NCBI GenBank assembly: GCA_046349615.1
Contig: JAXMBZ010000012.1
Coordinates: 118,152-182,151 of the forward strand
Direction of reading: 5' to 3'
Length of the DNA: 64,000 nt
Origin: JADJNY01 sp046349615
Lineage (GTDB): Bacteria > Planctomycetota > UBA1135 > GCA-002686595
Position numbers and translations under genes: made by a program. The notes under the pieces are model-generated. The model searched no databases and was not told where the DNA came from. It saw nothing but the letters and a program-made list of their open reading frames with translations. Positions within the stretch are counted from its first letter, which is position 1. Every line of letters begins with the position of its first letter. Shown one piece after another: positions 55,822-64,000 of the stretch.

Positions 55822-56451
55822 ATGAAGAAGCTCATCCTCCTCGCCGTCGCCGTGCTCGCCGTCGCGAGCGCGCTCCTCGCGCAGGCTCCGCAGTCGCGTC
55901 CGGGTTCGATCTACGACCCGAGCGCGGGCCCGTTCGGCCTCGTCGCGAACAAGACCGCGACGCGCGCGGGCGACCTGCTGACGATCGAGATCAGCGAGAA
56001 CCAGGACCTGAAGAACGAGGAGTCGTCCGACCTGAAGAAGGAGACGAGCCTCAATCAGCAGCTCGCCAAGTTCGACGTCAAACCGAACGCGTTCAGCGTG
56101 CTGCCCGAGCTCGAAGGCTCGTCCGCCGACGCGCTCAAGGGCACGGCGAACGTCTCGAAGAAGGGCAAGTTCACGGCGCGCGTCACCGCGGTCGTCGTCG
56201 ACGTGCTCCCGAACGGCAACCTCGTCGTCAACGGCCGGCGCGAGATCCGCATCGACCAGGACACGAAGCTCATCGAGTTCAGCGGCATCGTGCGGCGCTG
56301 GGACATCAGCGCGAACAACACGATCCCGAGCGAGCTCGTCGCCGAAGCGAAGGTCTCCTACGCGGGCACGGGACCGATGGCGGACTCCACGCAGCGCAAG
56401 GGCCTCGGCAAGTGGATCCACGACGCGATCCAGTGGATCTGGCCGTTCTGA
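55822..56451 (+). CDS. flgH: flagellar L-ring protein FlgH
   Basis: The 209-residue protein has FlgH motifs: GSIYDPSAGPFGLVANKTAT, RAGDLLTIEISENQDLKNEE, KFTARVTAVVVDVLPNGNLV, VNGRREIRIDQDTKLIEFSG and IVRRWDISANNTIPSELVAE, then KVSYAGTGPMADSTQRKGLG. FlgH forms the outer-membrane L ring. In enterobacteria it is a lipoprotein; here the signal sequence (LILLAVAVLAVASALLAQAP) has no Cys at the cleavage point, so it is probably not lipidated. It is 40 bp behind flgA and 41 bp before flgI. Confidence 0.95.
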   Translation: MKKLILLAVAVLAVASALLAQAPQSRPGSIYDPSAGPFGLVANKTATRAGDLLTIEISENQDLKNEESSDLKKETSLNQQLAKFDVKPNAFSVLPELEGSSADALKGTANVSKKGKFTARVTAVVVDVLPNGNLVVNGRREIRIDQDTKLIEFSGIVRRWDISANNTIPSELVAEAKVSYAGTGPMADSTQRKGLGKWIHDAIQWIWPF

Positions 56452-56492
56452 TCCGCGCGCACGACGAACGCTGAACCCACGCAGCTCCACCC

Positions 56493-57719
56493 ATGATCAC
56501 CGCCCTCCTCCTCGCGGTCGCGACCCTGCAAGACCCCGCATCGACGCCGCTCGACGCGCGTCTCCAACTCGGCGGCGTCGAAGCACCGAAGCAGCCGGAG
56601 CTCACCTCGCGCGCGACGTACGTCCAGTCTCCGCGCACCGCGGTCCCGGGCTCGACGCGCGCTCCCGAGCGCCTCGCGATGCCGATCGGCAGCGTCACCA
56701 CCGTGCGCGGACAGGAAGACAACTCCGTGATGGGCATCGGCCTGGTCACGGGCCTCGCGGGCACAGGCGACTCGATCGAAGCGTCGCGTCAACTGCTCGC
56801 CAACCTGCTGCTCACGCGCAACATCAAGGTCGACCTCCAGCAAATCAGCTCGAAGAACATCGCGATCGTGCAGGTCGAAGCCGTGCTCCCTGCCGGCATC
56901 AAGCCCGGACAGAAGGTCGACGTCACCGTGTCGGCGATCGGCGACTCGACGAGCCTTCAGGGTGGTTCGCTGACGCTGACGGAGCTCACGGACATCACCG
57001 GGCGCTTCGTCTACGCGACGGCGTCGGGCCCCGTGACGATCGGCGGATTCTCGGCCGAAGGTCAGGGCGCGTCCGCGAAGAAGAACCACACGACGGTCGG
57101 TACGCTCCCGCAGGGCGGCAAGTGCGAGCGCGAGGTGCCGACGCGCCTCGCGACCGAGCACTCGTTCGTCTACCTCGACCTGCGCTCCGGCCAGGAGTCG
57201 CTCGCGAACGTCGTCAACGTCGTCGAAGCGATCAATGCGATGTTCCCGAAGGCCGCCGAAGCGCTGCCCGACGGCCGCTCCGTCAAGGTCAAGGTGCCCG
57301 CGGACCTCCCCGAGTCGCAGCACGTCGCGTACGTGAACGCGATCCTCAAGAAGGAGATCGAGACCGAGGACCTCGCGCGCGTCATCGTCAACGAGCGCAG
57401 CGGAGTCATCGTCATGGGCGGCAACGTGCGGCTGCGTCCCGGCGCGATCGCGCAGGGCAACGTCACGGTCACGATCGCGGAGACGCCGCAGGTCAGCCAG
57501 CCCGGCCCGCTCTCGAACGGTCAGACGAAGGTCGTGCCGCGCACGGACCTCAACGTCAACGAAGAGAACAAGCCGCTCGTCCTCGTCCCCGGCGCGACGA
57601 CGCTGCAACAGGTCGTCGACGTGCTCAACCTGCTCGGCACGACGCCGCGCGACCTGATCAGCATCCTCCAGGCGATGCAGCAGGGCGGCATGCTCGTCGC
57701 CGAGATCCGGAGGATGTGA
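56493..57719 (+). CDS. flgI: flagellar P-ring protein FlgI
   Basis: The 408-residue protein has a short hydrophobic start (ITALLLAVATLQ) and the FlgI core: VTTVRGQEDNSVMGIGLVTG, LAGTGDSIEASRQLLANLLL, KNIAIVQVEAVLPAGIKPGQ, KVDVTVSAIGDSTSLQGGSL and NERSGVIVMGGNVRLRPGAI, ending ILQAMQQGGMLVAEIRRM. It forms the P ring in the peptidoglycan layer. It is about 40 residues longer than the usual protein, from an N-terminal spacer of about 50 residues. Its TGA shares a base with the ATG of the next gene (TGATG). Confidence 0.96.
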   Translation: MITALLLAVATLQDPASTPLDARLQLGGVEAPKQPELTSRATYVQSPRTAVPGSTRAPERLAMPIGSVTTVRGQEDNSVMGIGLVTGLAGTGDSIEASRQLLANLLLTRNIKVDLQQISSKNIAIVQVEAVLPAGIKPGQKVDVTVSAIGDSTSLQGGSLTLTELTDITGRFVYATASGPVTIGGFSAEGQGASAKKNHTTVGTLPQGGKCEREVPTRLATEHSFVYLDLRSGQESLANVVNVVEAINAMFPKAAEALPDGRSVKVKVPADLPESQHVAYVNAILKKEIETEDLARVIVNERSGVIVMGGNVRLRPGAIAQGNVTVTIAETPQVSQPGPLSNGQTKVVPRTDLNVNEENKPLVLVPGATTLQQVVDVLNLLGTTPRDLISILQAMQQGGMLVAEIRRM

Positions 57720-58219
57720 TGGACGGCGCGTCGAACGTCCTCCAGGCGCGTGCCGTCCTCGACGGCGTCACGGCGCAGCGCGCGGACAAGCTCGCGACGA
57801 GCGTGCAGAAGGACTCGCCGAAGGAAGCGGGGCGCAAGTTCGAAGCGCTCTTCGCGACGCTGCTCGTGAAGGAGATGCGCTCTTCCCTCAGCGAAGGCTT
57901 CTTCGGACAGGGTCCGCAGGCGGACGTGTACGGCGGCTGGCTGGACCAGGTCGTCGGCGAAGCGATGGCGCGTGAAGGCGGTCTGCACATCGCGGACACC
58001 GTGCGTCAGGGCCTCGAGCGCAAGCAGGCGGCGGAAGCCGCGGCTCGCGCGCGGGAGCTCGGCGTCGGCCTGCCGCCCGCGGCAACGGCTGCCGGATCCG
58101 CGAGCGATGGAACGAACGATCTCGGCGTCGCCCTGCAGCACGCGAGCTCCGTCCGCACGACGGACTCGGGCGCGCAGCCGAAGGCGAACGGACCCGTGAA
58201 GAAGGACGGTGGAGCATGA
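57719..58219 (+). CDS. flgJ: FlgJ-like rod-binding protein without muramidase domain
   Basis: The 166-residue protein has the rod-binding domain in its first 105 residues: AGRKFEALFATLLVKEMRSS, GFFGQGPQADVYGGWLDQVV and AMAREGGLHIADTVRQGLER. The C-terminal 60 residues are a low-complexity tail. Unlike enterobacterial FlgJ it has no peptidoglycan hydrolase domain, so wall opening must be done by another protein. The start overlaps the flgI stop and the stop overlaps the next start (ATGA), so translation is coupled on both sides. Confidence 0.88.
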   Translation: MDGASNVLQARAVLDGVTAQRADKLATSVQKDSPKEAGRKFEALFATLLVKEMRSSLSEGFFGQGPQADVYGGWLDQVVGEAMAREGGLHIADTVRQGLERKQAAEAAARARELGVGLPPAATAAGSASDGTNDLGVALQHASSVRTTDSGAQPKANGPVKKDGGA

Positions 58220-58692
58220 TCAGCGTTCAAAGCCTCGTGAACTCCCTCGAAGCGTGGGTGCAGGAAGAGCTCCTCGCCCGGCGCAAGTTCCTCACGCTGC
58301 TCGACGAGCAGGAAGCCGCGGTCAAGAAGGCGAACGGAGGAGCGCTCGAGCGCTCGATCGCCGCGATCGAGTCCGAGCTCGAGGCGCAGGTGCGTCGCGA
58401 CGAGAAGCGCGCGAAGCTCTTCGACGCGCTCGGCGCGCACTGGGGCGTCGCGGGCGGCGCGCTCACGCTGACGAGCATCGCGGAGCGCGCGGGCGACGCC
58501 GGGCGCAGGATCCCACAGCTCCGCGACGAACTCGCGACGGCGTCGGAGCGCATCACGCGCAAGAACCGCCGCGTGTCCGCGCTGCTCAACGCGCACCAGA
58601 AGGTGATCACGGAGCTGCTCCAGGCGCTCGTCGCGATCCAGGGCGGCCGCGCGGAATCCACGACGGGCGCGCTCGTCGACGCGGAGGCGTGA
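58216..58692 (+). CDS. flgN: FlgN-family export chaperone
   Basis: The 158-residue protein is almost entirely helical with heptad-like pattern: LVNSLEAWVQEELLARRKFL, TLLDEQEAAVKKANGGALER and LRDELATASERITRKNRRVS, ending LNAHQKVITELLQALVAI. This is the build of FlgN chaperones, which escort FlgK and FlgL to the export gate. flgK and flgL are the next two genes, the first starting 1 bp after this stop, which supports the call more than sequence alone does. Confidence 0.82.
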   Translation: MISVQSLVNSLEAWVQEELLARRKFLTLLDEQEAAVKKANGGALERSIAAIESELEAQVRRDEKRAKLFDALGAHWGVAGGALTLTSIAERAGDAGRRIPQLRDELATASERITRKNRRVSALLNAHQKVITELLQALVAIQGGRAESTTGALVDAEA

Positions 58693-58693
58693 C

Positions 58694-61033
58694 ATGGCGT
58701 CCGTTTCGCTCAACATCGGGCTCAAGGCGCTCCTGACGGCGCAGTCCGCGCTCGACACGGTCGGTCACAACGTGTCGAACGCGAACACACCGGGCTACTC
58801 GCGGCAGAGCCTGCAGGTCTCCGCGTCGCCGTCGATCCTCGTGCGCGGCATCGCGATCGGAAACGGTGTCGACGCGAACGTCGTACTGCGCACCGCGGAC
58901 GACCTGCTCACGCGCCGTCTCGTGCAGCAGACCGCGTCGATCCAGCAGCTCCAGACGCGCACGAACGGCATGACGCAGGTCGAGGCGCTGCTCGGCGAGC
59001 CCGGTGAGCGCGGCTTGAACGCGCTGATGCAGTCGTTCTTCTCGAGCCTCTCGTCGCTCGCGGCGAGCCCCGAGGACGTCGTGCTCCGCACCGGTCTCGT
59101 CCAGTCGACGCAGAGCATGACCGGGCGATTCCAGGAGCTCGCGAGCAGCCTCGCGACGGTGCGCAGCGACAGCGCGCGCCAGGTGGAAGCGCAGGTCGAC
59201 CGCGTCAACACGCTCGCGGAGCAGATCGCGGGCCTCAACCGCGAGATCGGCGGCTTCGAAGGCACGGGCGTGCCCGCGAACGACCTGCGCGACCAGCGCG
59301 ACGAGGCGCTCCAGAAGCTCGGTGAGCTGCTCAACATCAACTACACCGAGAATCCGGGCGGCACGGTAACGGTGCTCGCGAGCGGCGCGGTGCTCGTCGG
59401 TTCGACGCGCGCGTACGAGATGAGCGCCACGGTGAAGACCGACGGCTCGGTCTCGGTGCGCGTCGACGGCAACCCGAACCCGGTCAACGTGAAGGGCGGG
59501 ACGATCGGCGGTCTCGTCACGCTGAGCCAGGACTTCATCCCGTCGCTGCGCGATCGCTTCAACGCGCTCGCGAAGAGCCTGATCTACTCGCTGAACAAGG
59601 CGCACAGCACCGGCATCCCCGCGTCGGGCTCGTTCCAGTCGCTGACGGGCTCGTACTCGATCCAAGACCAGGACCAGGACGGTGAGCTCGAAGACGAGCT
59701 GCTCGGGAACTCCGGCCTGCCGTTCGACGTCAAGGACGGCTCGCTCTACCTCAACGTCGTCGACGACGCGACCGGCGAATTCTCCACGCAGCGCATCGAC
59801 ATCGCGAAGGACTCGACGACCGTCGGCGACCTGCTCGCCTCGATCAACGCGACGCCGCACATGTCGGCTGCGCTCGACAGCTTCGGACGAATCCAGATCG
59901 CGTCCGACGACGGCTATCGCTTCGACTTCAGCCGTCGCGTGAACCCGATGCCGGACGGCAACGGGACGTTCGGCGGGGGCGCTGCGTCGCTCGGCTCGAA
60001 CAGCGACGCGCCGTACAACCTCGCCAACGGGGACACGCTGACGATCGCGGGCCCCGGCGGCCCCTTCACGATCACGTTCGACTCGGCCGACTTCGCCGAC
60101 ATCGACCAGGCGACCGCAGACGAGGTCGTCGCCGCGATCAACGCCGACCCCGCGACGTCGACGAACGGCATGCGCGCGGTCGCCTCGAACGGGCGCGTGT
60201 TCCTCCAGTCGCTCGCGACGGGCGCGGCGACGTCCTTCTCGATCACGGGCGGCACGGCGCTCACCGCGCTCGGGTTCACCTCGGGTGCGAACTCGACGGG
60301 CAGCGACCACACGGTCGACGTGCGCGTGTCGGGCACGTACACCGGCGACACGAACGCGCAGTACACGTTCGTCCCGACGTCGGACGGCACCGTCGGCACG
60401 ACGCCCGGGCTGTCGATCGGCGTCTTCGATTCGACGGGTCTGCAGGTCGCCACGCTCGACGTCGGCGCCGGCTACGAGCCCGGCACGGAGCTCGCGCTGC
60501 CGAACGGGCTCGAGGTCAGCTTCGGCTTCGGCGAGCTGTCCGCGACGAACAACGATCGTTTCACGCTCGAAGCCCTCGCGGACTCGGACACGTCCGACTC
60601 GCTCGTCGCGCTCGGCGTCAACTCGTTCCTCACCGGAACCGACGCCTCGGACATCGCGCTGCGCAAGGACATCGAAACCAACTCGGACCTCCTCTCGGCC
60701 TCGTCGAGCGGCGCCGAGGGCGACAACTCCATCTTGAACGAACTGCTCGCCACGCAGCGGGCGGCGCTCTCGTCGCTCGGGGACAAGAACCTCGGCGAGT
60801 ACTACGGCGACATCGTCGGCGGCGTCGGCTTCGACATCGACGTCACGAAGAACGCGCAGGAAGTGGAGCAGTTCCTCTACGACAGCCTGAACGAGCGCCG
60901 CCAGGAAGTCGCGGGAGTCAACGTCGACGAGGAGCTCGTGAACATGATCACGTTCCAGCAGTCGTACGGCGCGGCCGCGCAGTTCATCCAGACCGTCAAC
61001 CGAGTTCAGGACGACCTCCTGAGCATCCTGTGA
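58694..61033 (+). CDS. flgK: flagellar hook-associated protein 1 FlgK
   Basis: The 779-residue protein has the FlgK ends: SLNIGLKALLTAQSALDTVG, HNVSNANTPGYSRQSLQVSA and FEGTGVPANDLRDQRDEALQ near the N-terminus, and VNVDEELVNMITFQQSYGAA, AQFIQTVNRVQDDLLSIL at the C-terminus. It forms the first hook-filament junction zone. It is over 200 residues longer than the Salmonella protein, from a central insert of beta-rich, Asp/Ser/Thr-rich sequence (about residues 320-620) likely exposed on the outside. It is exported under FlgN escort. flgL follows after 4 bp. Confidence 0.95.
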   Translation: MASVSLNIGLKALLTAQSALDTVGHNVSNANTPGYSRQSLQVSASPSILVRGIAIGNGVDANVVLRTADDLLTRRLVQQTASIQQLQTRTNGMTQVEALLGEPGERGLNALMQSFFSSLSSLAASPEDVVLRTGLVQSTQSMTGRFQELASSLATVRSDSARQVEAQVDRVNTLAEQIAGLNREIGGFEGTGVPANDLRDQRDEALQKLGELLNINYTENPGGTVTVLASGAVLVGSTRAYEMSATVKTDGSVSVRVDGNPNPVNVKGGTIGGLVTLSQDFIPSLRDRFNALAKSLIYSLNKAHSTGIPASGSFQSLTGSYSIQDQDQDGELEDELLGNSGLPFDVKDGSLYLNVVDDATGEFSTQRIDIAKDSTTVGDLLASINATPHMSAALDSFGRIQIASDDGYRFDFSRRVNPMPDGNGTFGGGAASLGSNSDAPYNLANGDTLTIAGPGGPFTITFDSADFADIDQATADEVVAAINADPATSTNGMRAVASNGRVFLQSLATGAATSFSITGGTALTALGFTSGANSTGSDHTVDVRVSGTYTGDTNAQYTFVPTSDGTVGTTPGLSIGVFDSTGLQVATLDVGAGYEPGTELALPNGLEVSFGFGELSATNNDRFTLEALADSDTSDSLVALGVNSFLTGTDASDIALRKDIETNSDLLSASSSGAEGDNSILNELLATQRAALSSLGDKNLGEYYGDIVGGVGFDIDVTKNAQEVEQFLYDSLNERRQEVAGVNVDEELVNMITFQQSYGAAAQFIQTVNRVQDDLLSIL

Positions 61034-61037
61034 CGCC

Positions 61038-62480
61038 ATGGCCATCCGACCCACTCAAGCATCGAGCTACGACAACGTCCGTCGCGGGCTCTTCCTGAAC
61101 TTCTACAAGCTGATCCGCGCGCAAGAGCAGGTCGCGTCGGGCAAGAGCATCCTGCGTCCCTCGGACGACCCGGTCGGGACTTCGACCTCGCTCGCGATCT
61201 CGCGTCAGATCGGCGAGGTCGACCGCTATCGCAGCGCCGTGTCGACCGCCAAGCCGCTCATCGACGCAGGCATCGCAGCGATCGACGAGGCTGGAAACCT
61301 CTACTCCGAGGCTCGCGAGCTCGTCGTGCAGGGCCTGAACGGCACGCTCAACGACGACGACCGCACCGCGCTTTCGCAGCAGATCGAGCTCCTCAAGGAG
61401 CGCCTCGTCGAGGTGAGCAACTCGAAGCTCGGCGAGCGCTACCTGTTCGGCGGCACGCAATCGAGCACGCAGCCGTTCATCGAGGTCGGAAGCACGACGG
61501 GCCGAACCGTCGCCTATCAAGGCAATGGTTCCGCTCGCGAGGTCTCCATCGGCGCGGGCGTCGGTGTGCCCGTGAACATCGCGGGCAACGACATCTTCGG
61601 CAGCGTCGACGCGACCGGTGCGAGCTACGCGGGCCTCACGGGCCTCGCTTCCGGAGCGAGTGCCGACGAAGGCACGGGCTACCGCTACGTCACGGTGCGG
61701 CACGACTCGTCCTCGCTCGACGCGACGTTGACGGGCGCTGGGGTCGCGCTGGTCGGCAGCGGAGCGAGCGACACGCTCGTCGGGGACCGCGCGCTCGTGA
61801 TCGACGCCGCCGCAGGCACCGCGCGCCTCGGGAGCGGGCGAACCTACGCGCTCCCCGCGACGGGCTCCGCCGGTGCGAGCGACTTCCGCGTGACGGACGA
61901 GCACGGTGCCGAGCTCCACCTCGACCTGTCCGGCTGGACGGGTGCGAGCGCGTCCGGGACCGCGAGCGGAACCGCGTCGGTGTCGCTCGACGGCACGAAC
62001 TTCACGGCGGTCGACCTGACGGAGACCGATCTCGAGCTCACCGACGCGAGCGACGGCACGGTCGTGCACTTCGACACGACGAACCTGACGCGCTCGGGCA
62101 CGGATCTGCTCACGTTCTCCGGCACGGTGAACGCGTTCGACGTGCTGCAGGGCATCGCCGACGACCTGCGCAACGTGCACGGGCTCGACGCACAGGCGCT
62201 CCAGCAGCGGCTCTCCGCGCGGCTCGCGGAGTTCGACCGCAACTACGACCACATGCAGATCGCGCAAGGCACGCTCGGCGCGCGCAGCCTGAGGCTCTCC
62301 GCCACCGAGAGCCGCCTCGGCGACTTCGACGTGAGTCTGCAGAGCATGAAATCCAACGTCGAGGACGCGGACATCACCTCGGTGATCCTCGACATGACCA
62401 AGGCCGAACAGACGCTGCAACTCGCGCAGTCCACCGGTGCGCGGCTCATGCAGAACACGCTCCTCAACTACCTCCGCTGA
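61038..62480 (+). CDS. flgL: flagellar hook-associated protein 3 FlgL
   Basis: The 480-residue protein has flagellin-like helical ends: FYKLIRAQEQVASGKSILRP, SDDPVGTSTSLAISRQIGEV and NSKLGERYLFGGTQSSTQPF, then C-terminal RLGDFDVSLQSMKSNVEDAD and LDMTKAEQTLQLAQSTGARL ending NTLLNYLR. The middle 230 residues are beta-rich and repetitive (SGASDTLVGDRALVID; ASASGTASGTASVSL), much longer than in Salmonella FlgL (317 residues). It forms the second junction layer below the filament. No flagellin gene lies in the window. Confidence 0.94.
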   Translation: MAIRPTQASSYDNVRRGLFLNFYKLIRAQEQVASGKSILRPSDDPVGTSTSLAISRQIGEVDRYRSAVSTAKPLIDAGIAAIDEAGNLYSEARELVVQGLNGTLNDDDRTALSQQIELLKERLVEVSNSKLGERYLFGGTQSSTQPFIEVGSTTGRTVAYQGNGSAREVSIGAGVGVPVNIAGNDIFGSVDATGASYAGLTGLASGASADEGTGYRYVTVRHDSSSLDATLTGAGVALVGSGASDTLVGDRALVIDAAAGTARLGSGRTYALPATGSAGASDFRVTDEHGAELHLDLSGWTGASASGTASGTASVSLDGTNFTAVDLTETDLELTDASDGTVVHFDTTNLTRSGTDLLTFSGTVNAFDVLQGIADDLRNVHGLDAQALQQRLSARLAEFDRNYDHMQIAQGTLGARSLRLSATESRLGDFDVSLQSMKSNVEDADITSVILDMTKAEQTLQLAQSTGARLMQNTLLNYLR

Positions 62481-62488
62481 CGAACATC

Positions 62489-62782
62489 ATGGTGGAACCC
62501 AAGCAAGTCACGAACGTCCAGTCCGTCGGCACGACCGAGCCGCGTACGTCCGCGCCCTCCGCCGGCACCGACGGCGTCGCGTTCCGCGCGCTGCTCGAGC
62601 GTCTCGAGCGCGACGCGCGCGCGCTCGAGCAGGACTCGAGCCGCATCCAGGATCCGAAGGACCTCGCCGGCGCCGTCGATCGCGCGCATGCCTCGCTGCA
62701 GGACGTGCTCTCGATCGGCGACCGCTTGATCGAGGCTTACCGCGAAGCGCTGGCGCAGAAGGGCGCCGAGCGCGCGCCTTGA
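62489..62782 (+). CDS. small FliE-like protein, possible
   Basis: The 97-residue protein has a variable first 30 residues and a helical rest. Its last 35 residues (DLAGAVDRAHASLQDVLSIG, DRLIEAYREAL) resemble the C-terminal helix of the rod-base protein FliE, where a run ending in K/RLVEAYQEIM is typical. The length is also right for FliE. The place after flgL is not usual for fliE, so it could instead be a distinct small flagellar protein with the same helix. It starts 8 bp after the flgL stop and is clearly in the operon. Confidence 0.55.
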   Translation: MVEPKQVTNVQSVGTTEPRTSAPSAGTDGVAFRALLERLERDARALEQDSSRIQDPKDLAGAVDRAHASLQDVLSIGDRLIEAYREALAQKGAERAP

Positions 62783-62798
62783 ACGAAGGACGGGCAGC

Positions 62799-63893
62799 GT
62801 GAGAACCGAAACCACGAATCGTACCGACGAACGAGCCCGCACGTTGATCGAAGCCGTCATGCGCAACGGCGCTTCGATCGCCGAGGAATACCCGACCGTG
62901 TTCGGCGAGGGAGCGCGCGGCGAGCTCAGCGTCCTGGAAGAGGATGGCGAGCTGCGCTCGGCATGCGCGATCCAGCCGTGCGACCTCGCCGTGGGCAGCA
63001 CACGCGTGCGCGTCGGGTTGATCGGCTCGGTGGTGACGGATCCGGCGCACCAGTGCCGCGGGAACGGCACGCGCCTGCTCGATCTCGCCGAGGAAGCCCT
63101 GCGCGACCGCGGCTGTGCGTTCGCGCTGCTCTGGGCCGACGAGCGCGGCTTCTACGCGCGCCGCGGTTACTCGGAAATCGGGTGCGAGCGCGACTTCATC
63201 GTGTCGCCGGAGCTGGCGCTCGAGTTGCCCGAGCCCGAGGGATGTCGCGAGTTCACGACGGACGACGTCGAGACGGTGCACGCGCTCTACGAGACGCACG
63301 ATCGGCGCGTGCTGCGCTCGCTCGACGAAACGCGAGCGCTGCTCGCGTGTCCCGGCATGAGCGTGCTCGTGCACGAACGCGACGGACGCGTCGACGCGTA
63401 TGCGTGTCTCGGGCGCGGGCGCGACCTGCCGAACGTGGTGCACGAGTGGGCGGGCGAGGCGGAAGGCGTGCTCGCCCTGATCCGCGCGCACGTCGAGCGC
63501 CGGCTCTTCGCGCGCATCGACGACGAGGTCTACGTGATGGCGCCCGGGGTCCACGGCCCCGTGCAGGGACGGCTCGCGCTCGCGGGCGTTCCGTCGGCGT
63601 ACGGCGTGCTCGGGATGGGCAAGGTGCTCGACGCGGGGCTCTTCGCGCGCGTCGTCGCCGGCGTGCTCGACGCGCACGGCGGCGTGCGCGCGCGCGTGAC
63701 CGGGCCCGGGCGCGACGAGGTCGAGTTCCGCGGCCCACGCGGCGTCGCGACGTTGCGCATCGAGGAGCTCGTCGCCGTCGGCCTCGCACCGCGCGGCGAA
63801 CGCGGCGCGGCGCGCGAGCTCGCGTCGCGCGTCGGCGGCGACGCGTCGAATCTGCCGCTGAACCCGTTCGTGTGGGGACTCGACTCGATCTGA
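62799..63893 (+). CDS. GNAT-family N-acetyltransferase with long C-terminal half
   Basis: The 364-residue protein has a GNAT domain at about residues 15-150 with the acetyl-CoA loop VVTDPAHQCRGNGTRLLDLA and ALLWADERGFYARRGYSEIG. The second half (VYVMAPGVHGPVQGRLALAG; VTGPGRDEVEFRGPRGVATL) may be a second GNAT-like or sterol-carrier-like part, as in Eis-type proteins. The start is a GTG with GAAGGA-type sequence before it. It lies 16 bp after the small flagellar gene and so is probably in the same transcript. Acetylation of a flagellar protein is possible but not shown. Confidence 0.85.
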   Translation: MRTETTNRTDERARTLIEAVMRNGASIAEEYPTVFGEGARGELSVLEEDGELRSACAIQPCDLAVGSTRVRVGLIGSVVTDPAHQCRGNGTRLLDLAEEALRDRGCAFALLWADERGFYARRGYSEIGCERDFIVSPELALELPEPEGCREFTTDDVETVHALYETHDRRVLRSLDETRALLACPGMSVLVHERDGRVDAYACLGRGRDLPNVVHEWAGEAEGVLALIRAHVERRLFARIDDEVYVMAPGVHGPVQGRLALAGVPSAYGVLGMGKVLDAGLFARVVAGVLDAHGGVRARVTGPGRDEVEFRGPRGVATLRIEELVAVGLAPRGERGAARELASRVGGDASNLPLNPFVWGLDSI

Positions 63894-63908
63894 GGCGTGC
63901 GCTCGGAG

Positions 63909-63927
63909 CTGCACGCCGAGCGTGCAG
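63909..63927 (+). terminator. hairpin at the end of the flagellar operon
   Basis: CTGCACGC and GCGTGCAG form a perfect 8-bp stem with a CGA loop, 16 bp past the GNAT stop. It is in the right place to end the flgF-to-GNAT transcript. Confidence 0.5.
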
Positions 63928-63978
63928 TGCGCGCGAGAGGCCCGTCGACGTCGCGTACGCGCTCGGTACGATGCGCGC

Positions 63979-64000
63979 ATGAACCCCAAGCTCCTGCGCG
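63979..64000 (+). CDS. possible start of the next gene (cut by window edge)
   Basis: An ATG begins MNPKLLR and runs off the window. The charged-then-Leu start would suit a signal peptide or membrane protein. Too little is seen to say more. Confidence 0.25.

Overview
The window is GC-rich chromosomal DNA with about 43 protein genes and no rRNA, tRNA, CRISPR array or insertion sequence that I could support. It looks like a member of the Planctomycetota. The reasons are a PVC-type membrane dehydrogenase with HEAT repeats, Tat-exported sugar-isomerase and aldo-keto-reductase proteins, an ECF sigma factor carrying a huge C-terminal extension, and several secreted proteins sharing a Cys-rich C-terminal domain (GDG..CPC....GHGCxNS ... 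TNG.xI.W). I cannot place it below phylum with confidence.

Layout. Positions 1-5.5 kb, minus strand: the PVC dehydrogenase (cut by the window edge), a soluble chemoreceptor paired with a bacteriohemerythrin, a Tat-lipoprotein TIM-barrel isomerase and a DUF2007-like membrane protein. 5.6-11.2 kb: an EAL-like/HDOD regulator, a repeat-rich gap, a WD40/TolB-like lipoprotein and a divergent transketolase. 11.7-17.8 kb: four membrane-anchored proteins built of carboxypeptidase-regulatory-like beta-sandwich domains. 17.9-21.4 kb: two secreted proteins with the shared C-terminal domain. 21.6-26.3 kb: an ABC ATPase and a permease/M1-aminopeptidase fusion. 26.3-36.4 kb: a palindromic element, small lipoproteins, deoB, malic enzyme, an aldo-keto reductase and a third secreted protein. 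36.6-39.9 kb: a 1,093-residue ECF sigma factor fused through one membrane segment to about nine carboxypeptidase-regulatory-like units. 40.0-42.5 kb: an ABC exporter pair. 43.7-49.1 kb: deoA, nupC and punA, interrupted by a tcmP / three-Cys-motif (Gp37/Gp68, DUF5131) pair. 49.1-52.8 kb: a polytopic membrane protein and an M14 peptidase. 53.1-63.9 kb: the flagellar rod/ring/hook-filament-junction operon flgF-G-A-H-I-J-N-K-L, followed by a FliE-like small gene and a GNAT gene.

How the genes work together. deoB, deoA, nupC and punA form a nucleoside uptake and phosphorolysis set that can feed pentose phosphates to central metabolism, where the transketolase and malic enzyme also act. The flagellar genes overlap or nearly abut from flgI onward, and the first gene is preceded by an exact sigma-54 (-24/-12) match with an inverted repeat about 90 bp upstream. 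FlgH and FlgI imply L and P rings, so a diderm envelope with peptidoglycan. The chemoreceptor-hemerythrin pair may give the swimming cell an oxygen-related input.

The items most worth a second look are: two dispersed copies of a roughly 95-nt element whose long hairpin arms have changed in a compensated way; the membrane-tethered sigma factor and its nearby sensor-like paralogues; the tcmP/Gp37 pair; and the shared C-terminal domain of the secreted proteins. Everything here is read from sequence alone; no database search was possible.
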